NCBI GenBank assembly: GCA_002316385.1
Contig: DCDL01000021.1
Span: forward strand, 1 to 12,719
Length of the DNA: 12,719 nucleotides
Source of the DNA: Clostridium sp. UBA1056
GTDB taxonomy: Bacteria; Bacillota; Clostridia; Clostridiales; Clostridiaceae
Direction: 5' to 3'
Under the pieces are notes generated by a model that worked only from the letters and a program-made list of their open reading frames with translations, made no database searches and was not told the origin of the DNA. The translations under genes and the position numbers were made by a program. Numbering within the stretch: the first letter of the stretch is position 1; every line of letters starts with the position of its first letter. Shown here one piece after another: positions 1-6,068 of this stretch.

Positions 1-60
1 GTAAAGATTACTGTAAAATCAATGCTTTGAAACATATTATACAGTCATTTACTAAATATA

Positions 61-195
61 AATTGTGAATTAATTAAAATTGAAAACATTCTTTGAAAGT
101 TGAATAATAGGATATTAGGAAAGGTTTTGATTAACATAAATTATTTTTTGTGGAATAAGTTGCATGGTACAATTTATAGATAGTAGCGAGTAATT
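61..195 (+). repeat. Leader module, copy 1 (upstream of the HAD gene)
   Basis: This AT-rich stretch aligns over its whole length with 6069-6204, the region upstream of the acetyltransferase gene at 6285. Similarity is diverged in the first 100 bases and nearly exact at the right end, where 167-195 matches 6176-6204 at 27 of 29 positions (GTACAATTTATAGATAGTA is identical). Bases 1-60 also look like a decayed version of the second half of the 71-base module seen at 5998-6068 (CTTTGAAA, CATATTATACA). In both copies the module is followed by a purine-rich ribosome site and one accessory gene. Its function is unknown; a shared promoter or 5' untranslated region is possible. The resemblance is seen directly, the role is inference. 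Confidence 0.7.
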
Positions 196-293
196 ATATC
201 ATATAGTAATGTATTAGTAATATTAACAGAAACAGCTAGATATAATGTGATAGATATTGCTAGAATTAACTATTAGAAATAGGGGAGTAATAT

Positions 294-956
294 ATGATTT
301 TTGATACGATACTTTTTGACTTGGATGATACTATACACGATAGAAACAGGTCATTGTGTAGGTTTGTTGACCTTTTTAAATTAAAATATTTTGATAGCTT
401 GGATTATAATAGTAAGTTAATAATGAAAGACATTTTTTTTGAAATTGATTGCCAAGGATATAAGCCTAGAGAAGAAATGTTTAAAGAGTTGCAAGATAGG
501 ATTTTATGGAAATACAAGCCGAATTTAAAAGAGCTAATTGATTTTTGGAATGTGGAGTTTCCTAAATGTGCTGTACCTATGCCCAATCTATATAATGTTT
601 TAGATTATTTTATTGATAAGAACATAAAAATGGGAATTGTAACAAATGGTAATTCTGATTTCCAGAATACAAAAATAGATAAATTAAATTTGAGAAAATA
701 TATGAAAACTATTATTATTTCTGAAGAAGTTGGTATTAGAAAGCCTGACCCAAAAATATTTAATCTTGCTTTATCTAAAATAAATTCAAATAACAAAACG
801 ACATTGTTTGTTGGAGATAACCCTTTAATTGATATAAAAGGAGCAATTGATTCTAGTTTAATTCCTATTTGGTTAAGTCATGGACAAGTATGGAATATAA
901 AAAACTATATACCAGAATATATTATTAATAATATTTTTGAACTTATGCAAATATGA
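294..956 (+). CDS. HAD-superfamily hydrolase (probable small-molecule or nucleotide phosphatase)
   Basis: This 220-residue protein has all four haloacid dehalogenase motifs. Motif I is FDLDDT at 8-13, with the nucleophile Asp9 and acid/base Asp11. Motif II is VTNG at 116-119. The motif III lysine is in RKPDP at 149-153. Motif IV is VGDNPLID at 173-180. The helical cap inserted between motifs I and II places it in subfamily I, the class of YjjG-like nucleotidases, phosphoglycolate phosphatases and other small phosphomonoesterases. It should be a soluble cytoplasmic Mg-dependent phosphatase; the substrate cannot be read from the sequence. The start is the ATG at 294 behind GGGGAG at 282-287. 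It is monocistronic: preceded by the repeated leader module and followed 75 bases later by a repeat-borne terminator. The length is normal and there is no sign of decay. Confidence 0.88.
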   Translation: MIFDTILFDLDDTIHDRNRSLCRFVDLFKLKYFDSLDYNSKLIMKDIFFEIDCQGYKPREEMFKELQDRILWKYKPNLKELIDFWNVEFPKCAVPMPNLYNVLDYFIDKNIKMGIVTNGNSDFQNTKIDKLNLRKYMKTIIISEEVGIRKPDPKIFNLALSKINSNNKTTLFVGDNPLIDIKGAIDSSLIPIWLSHGQVWNIKNYIPEYIINNIFELMQI

Positions 957-1031
957 GTAAAATAGTCTAGCTAACATAATTCGTATATTTCTTCTAATAG
1001 GTAACAACTATATAGTTAAGTAATTTTTTAG

Positions 1032-1070
1032 ATACCGTATTATTCAACCTGAATATGCGGTATTTTTGTT
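1032..1070 (+). terminator. Rho-independent terminator after the HAD gene
   Basis: The hairpin ATACCGTATTATTCA / TGAATATGCGGTAT has a loop of 3 and a following T-rich tail. It lies 75 bases after the stop codon of the HAD gene and is part of the 71-base repeat. Confidence 0.75.
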
Positions 1071-1102
1071 TTGAAATTCAAATATATTATGCAATTTGTA
1101 GA
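1032..1102 (+). repeat. 71-base terminator-containing intergenic repeat, copy 1
   Basis: This 71-base segment matches 5998-6068 at 69 of 71 positions. The first half is a hairpin: 1032-1046 pairs with 1050-1063, about 14 base pairs with one G-U pair and one bulged T, and a 3-base loop. A T-rich run follows (TTTTTGTTTTG), so it should work as a Rho-independent terminator for the HAD gene. The second half (GAAATTCAAATATATTATGC) has no obvious structure, yet is equally conserved between copies. Conservation beyond the hairpin is what makes this more than a simple terminator. Confidence 0.85.
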
Positions 1103-1340
1103 TTGAACTAAATCGCTAAAAGCGATAGCTGGTGTAGTGATTAAATGTATGAAAAAATAGAAAAAATTTTGAAGTATAAATATAAAATTACTTGGACTAC
1201 ATATTATTACTAACTCTCTTTATGATATATTTATGCTAGTGTAGAGATTTAATTATAGCTTATATGAGATAAAAAATTGAATAAAAAAGAATAAATGGAA
1301 GGATTTCATAGTTAAACATATAATTATATATTATGATATA
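1103..1340. other. AT-rich intergenic stretch without a gene
   Basis: No open frame with a plausible start is visible. The only structure noted is a small hairpin at 1112-1126 (ATCGCT, loop AAA, AGCGAT) just after the 71-base repeat. The stretch presumably holds the promoter for the leader ORF at 1359, but I see no convincing -35/-10 pair. The second copy of the 71-base repeat is followed by a different sequence, so similarity between the two loci ends close to 1102. Confidence 0.5.
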
Positions 1341-1545
1341 AAAAAGGAGTGATGTTCTATGAGAAGTTACAACATATTTAATCATACTGTAAGTGATATG
1401 CTTCAAGCAAAGATCATAATGACTCAGTTAGCTATGCTTTGCTTGGAGCCTAATGTAACTGTTAGCTAAAAACTAGGCTCCCATAATACATAAGCTTACT
1501 TTTTCATAGATCTTTGCCTTAATTTACAAAAATTAAGGAGGAGCA
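1341..1545 (+). promoter_or_regulatory. Structured leader with alternative hairpins before the Mor-like gene
   Basis: Four pairings can be read. H1: CAAGCAAAG 1404-1412 with CTTTGCTTG 1437-1445, extended by CAT 1415-1417 with ATG 1434-1436. H2: GGAGCCTA 1445-1452 with TAGGCTCC 1474-1481. A long-range stem: GCAAAGATC 1407-1415 with GATCTTTGC 1509-1517, which excludes H1. H3: CTTAATTT 1518-1525 with AAATTAAG 1530-1537, running into the Shine-Dalgarno AAGGAGGAG at 1535-1543. The octamer GTTAGCTA occurs in the loop regions of both H1 (1427-1434) and H2 (1461-1468); its TAGCTA core is self-complementary, so loop-loop pairing is possible. All stems are perfect apart from a 2-base bulge in H1. The arrangement resembles a translation-controlled attenuator. 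The pairings are seen; the mechanism is inferred. Confidence 0.6.
1359..1469 (+). CDS. Short leader ORF (36 residues) upstream of the Mor-like gene
   Basis: A 36-codon ORF starts at ATG 1359 and ends at TAA 1467-1469. It has a strong Shine-Dalgarno (AAAAAGGAGTGAT, GGAG at 1346-1349) spaced 9 bases from the start, so translation is likely. The peptide begins MRSYNIFNHTVSDML and ends EPNVTVS; it has no recognised domain, signal peptide or run of a single amino acid. Its second half coincides with the strands of two RNA hairpins (1404-1445 and 1445-1481), so translation would open them. The stop lies 81 bases before the start of the next gene. The likeliest role is a regulatory leader ORF rather than a free functional peptide. 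A small real protein, or a structured RNA whose ORF is accidental, are the alternatives. Confidence 0.55.
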   Translation: MRSYNIFNHTVSDMLQAKIIMTQLAMLCLEPNVTVS

Positions 1546-1550
1546 GAAAT

Positions 1551-1829
1551 ATGGAATATGTTAAAGCACACAATGTGTTACCAGAGGAGATAATAGAATT
1601 AATTCAAGAATATATAGATGGGGAGTATTTATACATCCCTAGAAAAAGTGAAAATGAAAAAGCTTGGGGCGAAAAAAATGGAACAAGAGACAGCCTTAAG
1701 AAAAGAAGTAATGAAATTTACGAAAAATATACTTGTGGAACTAAAGTTTCAGAACTTGCAAATGAATACTTTCTTTCAGAACAAAGTATAAGAAAAATTA
1801 TAAGCAAAGAAAGAAAATTAAGTTCCTAA
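1551..1829 (+). CDS. CD3324-family Mor-like small DNA-binding protein
   Basis: This 92-residue protein resembles the clostridial CD3324 family, which is related to the C-terminal domain of the phage Mor transcription activator. Seen directly: an N-terminal part LPEEIIELIQEYIDGEYLYI (10-29) with the conserved IPRK at 29-32, then KAWGEKNGTR (37-46), then a helix-turn-helix-like segment at about 54-86 (NEIYEKYTCGTKVSELANEY, then LSEQSIRKII). Family knowledge suggests a small DNA-binding regulator, but target genes are not known and none is obvious here. The start is ATG 1551, behind AAGGAGGAG at 1535-1543. The gene sits alone between a structured leader with its own short ORF and a strong terminator at 1843, so it is a separately controlled unit. 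The length is typical of the family. Confidence 0.8.
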   Translation: MEYVKAHNVLPEEIIELIQEYIDGEYLYIPRKSENEKAWGEKNGTRDSLKKRSNEIYEKYTCGTKVSELANEYFLSEQSIRKIISKERKLSS

Positions 1830-1842
1830 ATGTAGAATTAAT

Positions 1843-1889
1843 AAAAAACGTCTTATCATCAATATAATTTTGATAATAAGACGTTTTTT
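1843..1889 (+). terminator. Strong Rho-independent terminator after the Mor-like gene
   Basis: AAAACGTCTTATCATCA pairs with TGATAATAAGACGTTTT around a 9-base loop, ending in a run of six T. The arms also carry A and T runs in the reverse direction, so it could stop transcription both ways. It lies 13 bases after the stop codon. Confidence 0.92.
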
Positions 1890-2145
1890 GTTCAACTTTA
1901 ATATAGAACTGTTTTGGACATATAATATAACTTTATTAAATAGTAGAATTATAGTATGTAAACTTTAATAAATTAAAAATTGATAATTATGATTAAAATT
2001 AATTTATTAGTAGATTTTGTAAGGGTGAACAGTATTTATCGGTTATATGAATTCTTAGATTAAGTTTAGAAGTGATACACCTATATGAAATATTTCAATA
2101 TGAACTTAGACTATTAAAATAAAAGGTATTAAGGGGGAGTATAAA
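1890..2145. other. AT-rich intergenic stretch before the foreign-looking GNAT gene
   Basis: No coding frame was found. A candidate promoter is TTAATA at 1898-1903, then 17 bases, then a perfect TATAAT at 1921-1926; in DNA this AT-rich it is weak evidence. An A/T-only inverted repeat (AATAAATTAA 1967-1976, TTAATTTATT 1999-2008) is present and may be chance. The stretch ends in the ribosome site AAGGGGGAG before ATG 2146. Neither the 71-base repeat nor the leader module occurs here. Confidence 0.4.
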
Positions 2146-2604
2146 ATGGAAGGGATAGTTATTAGAGAATACCAGCAAAAGGATTGGTCGCGTTTGATAG
2201 AAATTCACGACAATGCCCGCGTTGTTGAACTACAGCTTGCAGGACTGAGTGATGCGTTTATTCCACTTGCTGAGGCTGCTTTTAACGAAGGTCTGTTTGA
2301 TTATAAGGTTTGCGTTGCCTTGGTGAACGATAAAGTACTTGGATTTGTTGCATATTCGGATGATGAGCTTGCGTGGTTGTACGTTGACCCAGTATATAAG
2401 AGTCGGGGCATCGGTAAATGTCTGGTTAAGTATGTAGTTGAAAACAACGCGAAAAGGCCTCTTTGTGTAGAAGTTTTGGAGAAAAATGAGCCAGCTATAC
2501 ATTTATATAAGTCAATGGGCTTTGAAACGGCTGATATATGTTCCGGAGCAATGCCAGGTAACGAATCATTTCGTGTTACAGTGTGCTGTATGCAGAAAAT
2601 ATAA
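2146..2604 (+). CDS. GNAT-family N-acetyltransferase of atypical base composition
   Basis: This 152-residue single-domain GNAT protein should use acetyl-CoA to acetylate an amine on an unknown small molecule or protein. The acetyl-CoA pyrophosphate loop is intact: LYVDPVYKSRGIGKCLV at 78-94, with the R/Q-x-x-G-x-G pattern at 87-90. The C-terminal motif NEPAIHLYKSMGF at 114-126 is the usual last strand-helix of small-molecule acetyltransferases. The start is ATG 2146 behind GGGGGAG. Composition differs from its surroundings: 55 of 120 bases are G or C in 2161-2280, against 16 of 60 in 3061-3120. It also uses CGC and CGG arginine codons, which the flanking genes avoid. This suggests recent horizontal gain. 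It is intact and monocistronic; the substrate is unknown. Confidence 0.88.
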   Translation: MEGIVIREYQQKDWSRLIEIHDNARVVELQLAGLSDAFIPLAEAAFNEGLFDYKVCVALVNDKVLGFVAYSDDELAWLYVDPVYKSRGIGKCLVKYVVENNAKRPLCVEVLEKNEPAIHLYKSMGFETADICSGAMPGNESFRVTVCCMQKI

Positions 2605-2605
2605 G

Positions 2606-2716
2606 CATAATCTGAAGCTGATAAATTCGAATTTAAAGCATCAGGGGTTCGAAGATAGTATGGTTGAACAAGCTATATTACTTTATAAGCTTATTATCAA
2701 GCAAAAAGATAAATAA
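2606..2716 (+). pseudogene. Possible 3' fragment of an unidentified gene
   Basis: Directly after the GNAT stop another frame stays open for about 36 codons to TAA 2714-2716. It reads like the C-terminus of a protein (HQGFEDSMVEQAILLYKLII, then a lysine-rich tail). It has no start of its own outside the GNAT coding region. A plausible reading is that the foreign GNAT gene replaced or was inserted over the 5' part of an older gene whose tail remains before the old terminator-like repeat at 2731. I do not recognise the family, and a chance open frame is possible. Confidence 0.25.
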
Positions 2717-2730
2717 CACATTAAATTACA

Positions 2731-2762
2731 GTACTATTCAAATGAATATGCGGTATTTTTTA
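2731..2762 (+). repeat. Decayed copy of the terminator repeat
   Basis: CTATTCAAATGAATATGCGG followed by TATTTTTT closely matches the right arm and tail of the 71-base repeat (TATTCAACCTGAATATGCGG, then TATTTTTG). The left arm has diverged, so only a 6-bp stem (TATTCA / TGAATA) plus a T run remains. Weak similarity continues to TGAACTAA at 2783-2790, as at 1104-1111. It lies 15 bases after the possible gene fragment, the same relative position as the better copies. Confidence 0.6.
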
Positions 2763-2824
2763 CGTCGCATTTCAAAAACAATGTGAACTAATAACTTGTT
2801 ATACACTTAAAAGTGCATAAAATG

Positions 2825-2887
2825 AAAGGAGGTGAACTTTAGTAAGAGTTTGGTACTTACAATACACTCTCTTACTAAAGATAAATA
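2825..2887 (+). promoter_or_regulatory. Ribosome binding site separated from its start codon by a perfect 12-bp hairpin
   Basis: AAAGGAGGTGA at 2825-2835 is a near-perfect Shine-Dalgarno, but the start codon ATG 2888 is more than 50 bases away. Between them CTTTAGTAAGAG (2837-2848) and CTCTTACTAAAG (2869-2880) form a perfect 12-bp stem with a 20-base loop. Folded, the distance from GGAGG to ATG is 11 unpaired bases (TGAA plus ATAAATA), which is workable for initiation. No other Shine-Dalgarno lies before the ATG, and an in-frame TAA at 2882-2884 rules out an earlier start. Bridging hairpins of this sort are known, for example in phage T4 gene 25. An 18-codon GTG ORF (2832-2888) also spans the hairpin and ends overlapping the ATG (TAATG). 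Confidence 0.65.
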
Positions 2888-4063
2888 ATGAGAGAAAAGA
2901 ATAAGACAATTGAAGATATAAAGGTAATTTTAAAAGATTTTCAGAAACAGTATAACGGAGGAAATCACTATAATGTAGAAGTTTTTGTTAAGAAGTTTTT
3001 TGTAGATGAGAAAGATACAAGTCTTATAGGGGCAGGATTAAATAGCTGGTGTTTTGGAATAGAAAATATAAAGGATGAAATAAATGGATACTGGACAAAG
3101 GAAGAAAAACATTTAAAGCATATGGAGCTTGATATAGATAATGCAGTTATAAATTTAGAAGATAAAGCAGCTGTTGTATCTGTTTCTGGCAAAAGCATAA
3201 GAAATATAAGTGAAGAAAAAATATATGAGAATATGATAAATAAATTATCTAAGGAATTAAATGATGACAATGTATCAAGGGGAACCTTAGCTAAACTTTT
3301 ACATGAAATTTCAGAAGGGATATATAATACAATCTTGGGAGAAAAATATATAAGCCTAGAAGAAAATTATATAGAGCCTTTTAGAGTGACCATGGTAATG
3401 GTTAATATTAATTCAAAATGGATGATAAAACATATGAAGATATCCTTTAGTGGAAATGGATTAGAGATAACACCTGCTGATCATAATATTGAGGATAAAT
3501 TTAAAATTATTCCAATAGAGAAGGAAGATAATTTAGAGATAAGTGAAATTCAAAAGGTATTACAAACCTTTCAAGAAGCTTATGATAAGCGTGATGTCAA
3601 TTTAGTAGATAGCTATGGCGATGAGCTACTTCATAATGATGAAGAACTGTTTATATTTGGAACAGATCAAGGAGAAAATTTTCATGGATTTAAGGAAGGA
3701 AAGGAACTATTTGAAGGAGATTGGAAGTATTGGGGAGATTTTAATCTAAATAGAGAAAATGCATATATTTCTGTTTTAGATAATGTAGCAGTAGTTTATT
3801 CAAAGGCACTTATAGAATTTACTTGGGGAGAAGACAATGTTTCTCGCTGGCCTAAAATGAATTTAAATTACTATTTAGATGAGACGGAAAAATCTAGCAA
3901 GGAAATGACATATGGAATGCTAACAGCAATAGCTAATTGTCTAGATATTATAGTAAATGCTAAAGAAAAACCTCTTTATGCTATGAAATTCCTTGGAGTA
4001 CTAGTAAAAAAAGAAGGCAAGTGGAAATTTAATCATATGCATTTTTCAGATATAGCTGAGTAA
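2888..4063 (+). CDS. Protein with two tandem NTF2/SnoaL-like (DUF4440-type) repeats
   Basis: This 391-residue soluble protein has no signal peptide or membrane segment. It consists of two homologous halves, about 8-187 and 217-387. Matching pieces are EDIKVILKDFQKQYN / SEIQKVLQTFQEAYD at the start of each half, the central blocks GIENIKDEINGYW / GFKEGKELFEGDW, DKAAVVSVSGKS / DNVAVVYSKALI, and the closing strands NSKWMIKHMKISF / EGKWKFNHMHFSD. That pattern (opening helix, central GxxxI...W, AVV strand, KWKxxHxHxS end) is typical of SnoaL-like cone folds. These bind small ligands or act as diverse small enzymes. Each half has an inserted helical stretch (about 105-160 and 330-362), making it longer than a standard repeat. 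The function is not recognised. The start is the first ATG after an in-frame stop; its ribosome site is bridged by a hairpin. Confidence 0.72.
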   Translation: MREKNKTIEDIKVILKDFQKQYNGGNHYNVEVFVKKFFVDEKDTSLIGAGLNSWCFGIENIKDEINGYWTKEEKHLKHMELDIDNAVINLEDKAAVVSVSGKSIRNISEEKIYENMINKLSKELNDDNVSRGTLAKLLHEISEGIYNTILGEKYISLEENYIEPFRVTMVMVNINSKWMIKHMKISFSGNGLEITPADHNIEDKFKIIPIEKEDNLEISEIQKVLQTFQEAYDKRDVNLVDSYGDELLHNDEELFIFGTDQGENFHGFKEGKELFEGDWKYWGDFNLNRENAYISVLDNVAVVYSKALIEFTWGEDNVSRWPKMNLNYYLDETEKSSKEMTYGMLTAIANCLDIIVNAKEKPLYAMKFLGVLVKKEGKWKFNHMHFSDIAE

Positions 4064-4108
4064 ACACTAAAGCATATGAATTCTATGATGTAGTTTAATA
4101 CAACTTTT

Positions 4109-4362
4109 ATGTTTCATAATATAGAAGAGGAAAAATTGCAATTGAGTAATTTGGTAATTAGACCATATAAGCTTAAAAATAATTCAAGTAAATTGTAAGT
4201 GTTTTAGAAGGAAGTGAAGGCTCCATTAAAATGCACAAAAAACTTGGATGCGAACAGTAAGGTGTTTTAAGGCAAAATATTTATACAGATTGAAGATATT
4301 GTGATGAAATATGTTTTGGATTAACAAAAGAAGACTATTTAAAAAATATAGCAGAGAAATAA
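4109..4362 (+). pseudogene. GNAT acetyltransferase pseudogene (internal deletion plus nonsense codons)
   Basis: Two pieces of one acetyltransferase are visible in different frames. The N-terminal piece (4109-4195) reads MFHNIEEEKLQLSNLVIRPY followed by KLKN, the usual opening of a RimJ/RimL-like GNAT. The C-terminal piece (4201-4359) reads EGSEGSIKMHKKLGCEQ, stop, GVLRQNIYTD, stop, RYCDEICFGLTKEDYLKNIA. Such proteins normally continue as GCEQEGVLRQ and TDGRYCDE, so both stops (TAA 4258, TGA 4291) fit single G-to-T changes of GAA and GGA. The acetyl-CoA-binding middle of the domain is absent, so this is a dead gene. Confidence 0.78.
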
Positions 4363-4449
4363 ATTTAAAAGACTTAAACAACATAGTTGATTATTTTAAC
4401 AATTATGTTGATATAAATAATTTTTATATTAAATGGTGGGGAATAAAAT

Positions 4450-5205
4450 ATGTATACAAAAACTGAAGTACTTAGTATAGCAAAAAAACAATTGGCGCTG
4501 GATTATAATTGTCAACCTTTAGACTTTGAAAAAGAGGGAAATACAATTACTGAAAATAAACTCCTAAATGGTATGCGTATCTATGGTGGAGATGATGAAT
4601 TCTTCCTCAAAATAATTAGTATAGGGGGAAAAGCAATAATCTATGCTGATGAAAAAATAACACCCTGGCTTAAAGAAAATATCCTAAAGCAAAATGCCGA
4701 ATGGTTGTTTGATTATCGTAAGCTTAGGGCTATAGATAATAAATTAAGAGAATTTGGTCATGAAATTGATGAGATGCCTCACTTTTATCTACCTAATCCT
4801 GTTACTTGCGATGTAAAGCCAATTACTACAATAAAATGGTTTCGAAAACAAGAGATATTACAATTTCGGGGAGATAGTAGATTTGAGCAAGCTTTTGTTT
4901 TTGATGATAATTACTCAGATGTTCTTGGAGTTGCTGCTTTTGATGGTGATATTATAATGGGGATGGCAGGGACTAGTGAAGATAGTAAAACTTTATATCA
5001 GATTGGTATTGATGTGTTACCTGAATATAGAGGAAAAGGTATTGGTACAAATCTAGTTGCATTATTAAAACAGGAAATGCTAAAGCGTGGAAAGATACCT
5101 TTTTATGGAACTTCAGTATCTCACATAATTTCTAAGAATATTGCTATAAATGCTGGCTTTTTTCCTGCATGGGCTGAAGTGTATTCAAGAAAATTAAAAG
5201 ATTAA
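4450..5205 (+). CDS. GNAT-family N-acetyltransferase with long N-terminal extension
   Basis: This 251-residue protein has its GNAT domain in the C-terminal half. The acetyl-CoA loop is IGIDVLPEYRGKGIGTNLV at 185-203, with canonical RGKGIG, followed by TSVSHIISKNIAINAGFFPAW at 221-241. Residues 1-130 form an N-terminal region without an obvious motif (for example GMRIYGGDDEFFLKI at 41-55) that may be a second, degenerate GNAT-like lobe or a substrate domain. It should be a soluble acetyltransferase of unknown substrate. The start ATG 4450 follows TGGTGGGG at about 4433-4440. It lies just after the GNAT pseudogene. Its stop is followed, without a frame change, by the coding remnant of the next acetyltransferase gene, so the two are probably co-transcribed. 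All motif residues appear intact. Confidence 0.85.
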   Translation: MYTKTEVLSIAKKQLALDYNCQPLDFEKEGNTITENKLLNGMRIYGGDDEFFLKIISIGGKAIIYADEKITPWLKENILKQNAEWLFDYRKLRAIDNKLREFGHEIDEMPHFYLPNPVTCDVKPITTIKWFRKQEILQFRGDSRFEQAFVFDDNYSDVLGVAAFDGDIIMGMAGTSEDSKTLYQIGIDVLPEYRGKGIGTNLVALLKQEMLKRGKIPFYGTSVSHIISKNIAINAGFFPAWAEVYSRKLKD

Positions 5206-5940
5206 GTTAGAAAGAATTATATATTATGCGAAGGTGTATGGCATGGAGATGTATTTTTCCTATTTGATTCTTTAAAACGACAAAGAGATAAAGAGTTACT
5301 AGAGAGAATGTTTCATCATGCAGAAACACATCTCTCTTGCTTTAAAAAAGACTATGAAAATAATACAAGATACTTACATGTAGTCATTCCACCAGAATAT
5401 GATTTGGTAAAAAAGATAGCAAAAGAGAGAGGGTATGAGTTATCCCAAAAAGTGGAGAGACCTTTAATACTTCCGTTTTCAGAAAAGAAGTTTGCTATTA
5501 TACTTCCAAATGGATATAGAATAATTGATGGAACCCAAACACCAGATTTTTTTCTATCTAATACTCATATGTTTTCTTTTAACTATACACTTCCTATAGC
5601 AGAAACAGGGGAAAGAGGATTTCACGATTTAAGAAAAATGCCAGGGTATAAACCAGAGCTTGATTTATGCGTATTGGATGATGAAGGAAAACCAGTGGGA
5701 TTTGCTATCATTTGGTACAACGAAAAAATGCCTTATTGTGAATTAGAGCCGCTTGGAGTTGTATGGTGGTATAGAAGAAAGGGAATAGGAAGGGCATTGA
5801 TATATGAGGCAGCTAATCGAGTTATGAAGATGTCACCACAGTGTAGAGGAATGCTTGGAGGAGATCAGCAATTTTATTGGGATTTAGGTTTTAAAGTTGA
5901 GAGAATTAGTGAAATTTGGAATTGGAGAAAAAAATTTTAA
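5206..5940 (+). pseudogene. GNAT acetyltransferase gene missing its 5' end
   Basis: The first ATG of this frame is at 5308 and would give 210 residues, but only GAGAG lies before it. The frame is open back to the stop of the preceding gene (TAA 5203-5205), and the upstream 34 codons look like real protein: CEGVWHGDVFFLFDSLKRQR then DKELLERM, leading straight into the ATG. No ATG, GTG or TTG occurs in-frame there. The 3' part is a good GNAT domain (CELEPLGVVWWYRRKGIGRA at 144-163 from Met5308, with R-x-K-G-I-G, then FYWDLGFKVERI). The original start was therefore probably deleted when this region was joined to the upstream gene. A shortened protein from ATG 5308 may still be made and would keep the acetyl-CoA site, so activity cannot be excluded. 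Confidence 0.7.
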
Positions 5941-5997
5941 TAGTACGCAATTTTCATATAAAGTGTAACAAATATATAATTTAATAATTTATTCATA

Positions 5998-6036
5998 ATA
6001 CCGTATTATTCAACCTGAATATGCGGTATTTGTGTT
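5998..6036 (+). terminator. Probable Rho-independent terminator after the truncated GNAT gene
   Basis: This is the hairpin of the repeat (about 14 bp, loop of 3) with the broken T tail TTTGTGTTTT, starting 57 bases after the stop codon of the upstream gene. Confidence 0.6.
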
Positions 6037-6068
6037 TTGAAATTCAAATATATTATGCAACTTGTAGA
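5998..6068 (+). repeat. 71-base terminator-containing intergenic repeat, copy 2
   Basis: This segment matches 1032-1102 at 69 of 71 positions, the differences being one base in the T run and one near the right end. The same hairpin (5998-6029) is present, but the tail is TTTGTGTTTTG, so termination may be weaker. Loose similarity also extends about 30 bases upstream (GTAACAA..TATATA). Here the module is directly joined to the leader module at 6069, unlike copy 1. Confidence 0.85.

Noticed and set aside
241..246. TATAAT as a -10 box for the HAD gene
   Set aside because: No acceptable -35 sequence lies 16-18 bases upstream, so it is not listed as a promoter.
1404..1517. Nested inverted repeats as an integron attC-like recombination site
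   Set aside because: No proper RYYYAAC/GTTRRRY pair at the stem ends and no integrase in the window; the position between a leader ORF and a ribosome site fits RNA regulation better.
2837..2880. The 12-bp hairpin as a transcription terminator
   Set aside because: No T run follows the stem; it is followed by ATAAATA and the start codon.
2968..3270. Minus-strand open frame of 100 codons
   Set aside because: It is antisense to the NTF2-repeat gene; the serine/phenylalanine-rich composition is typical of a shadow of lysine/glutamate-rich coding DNA.
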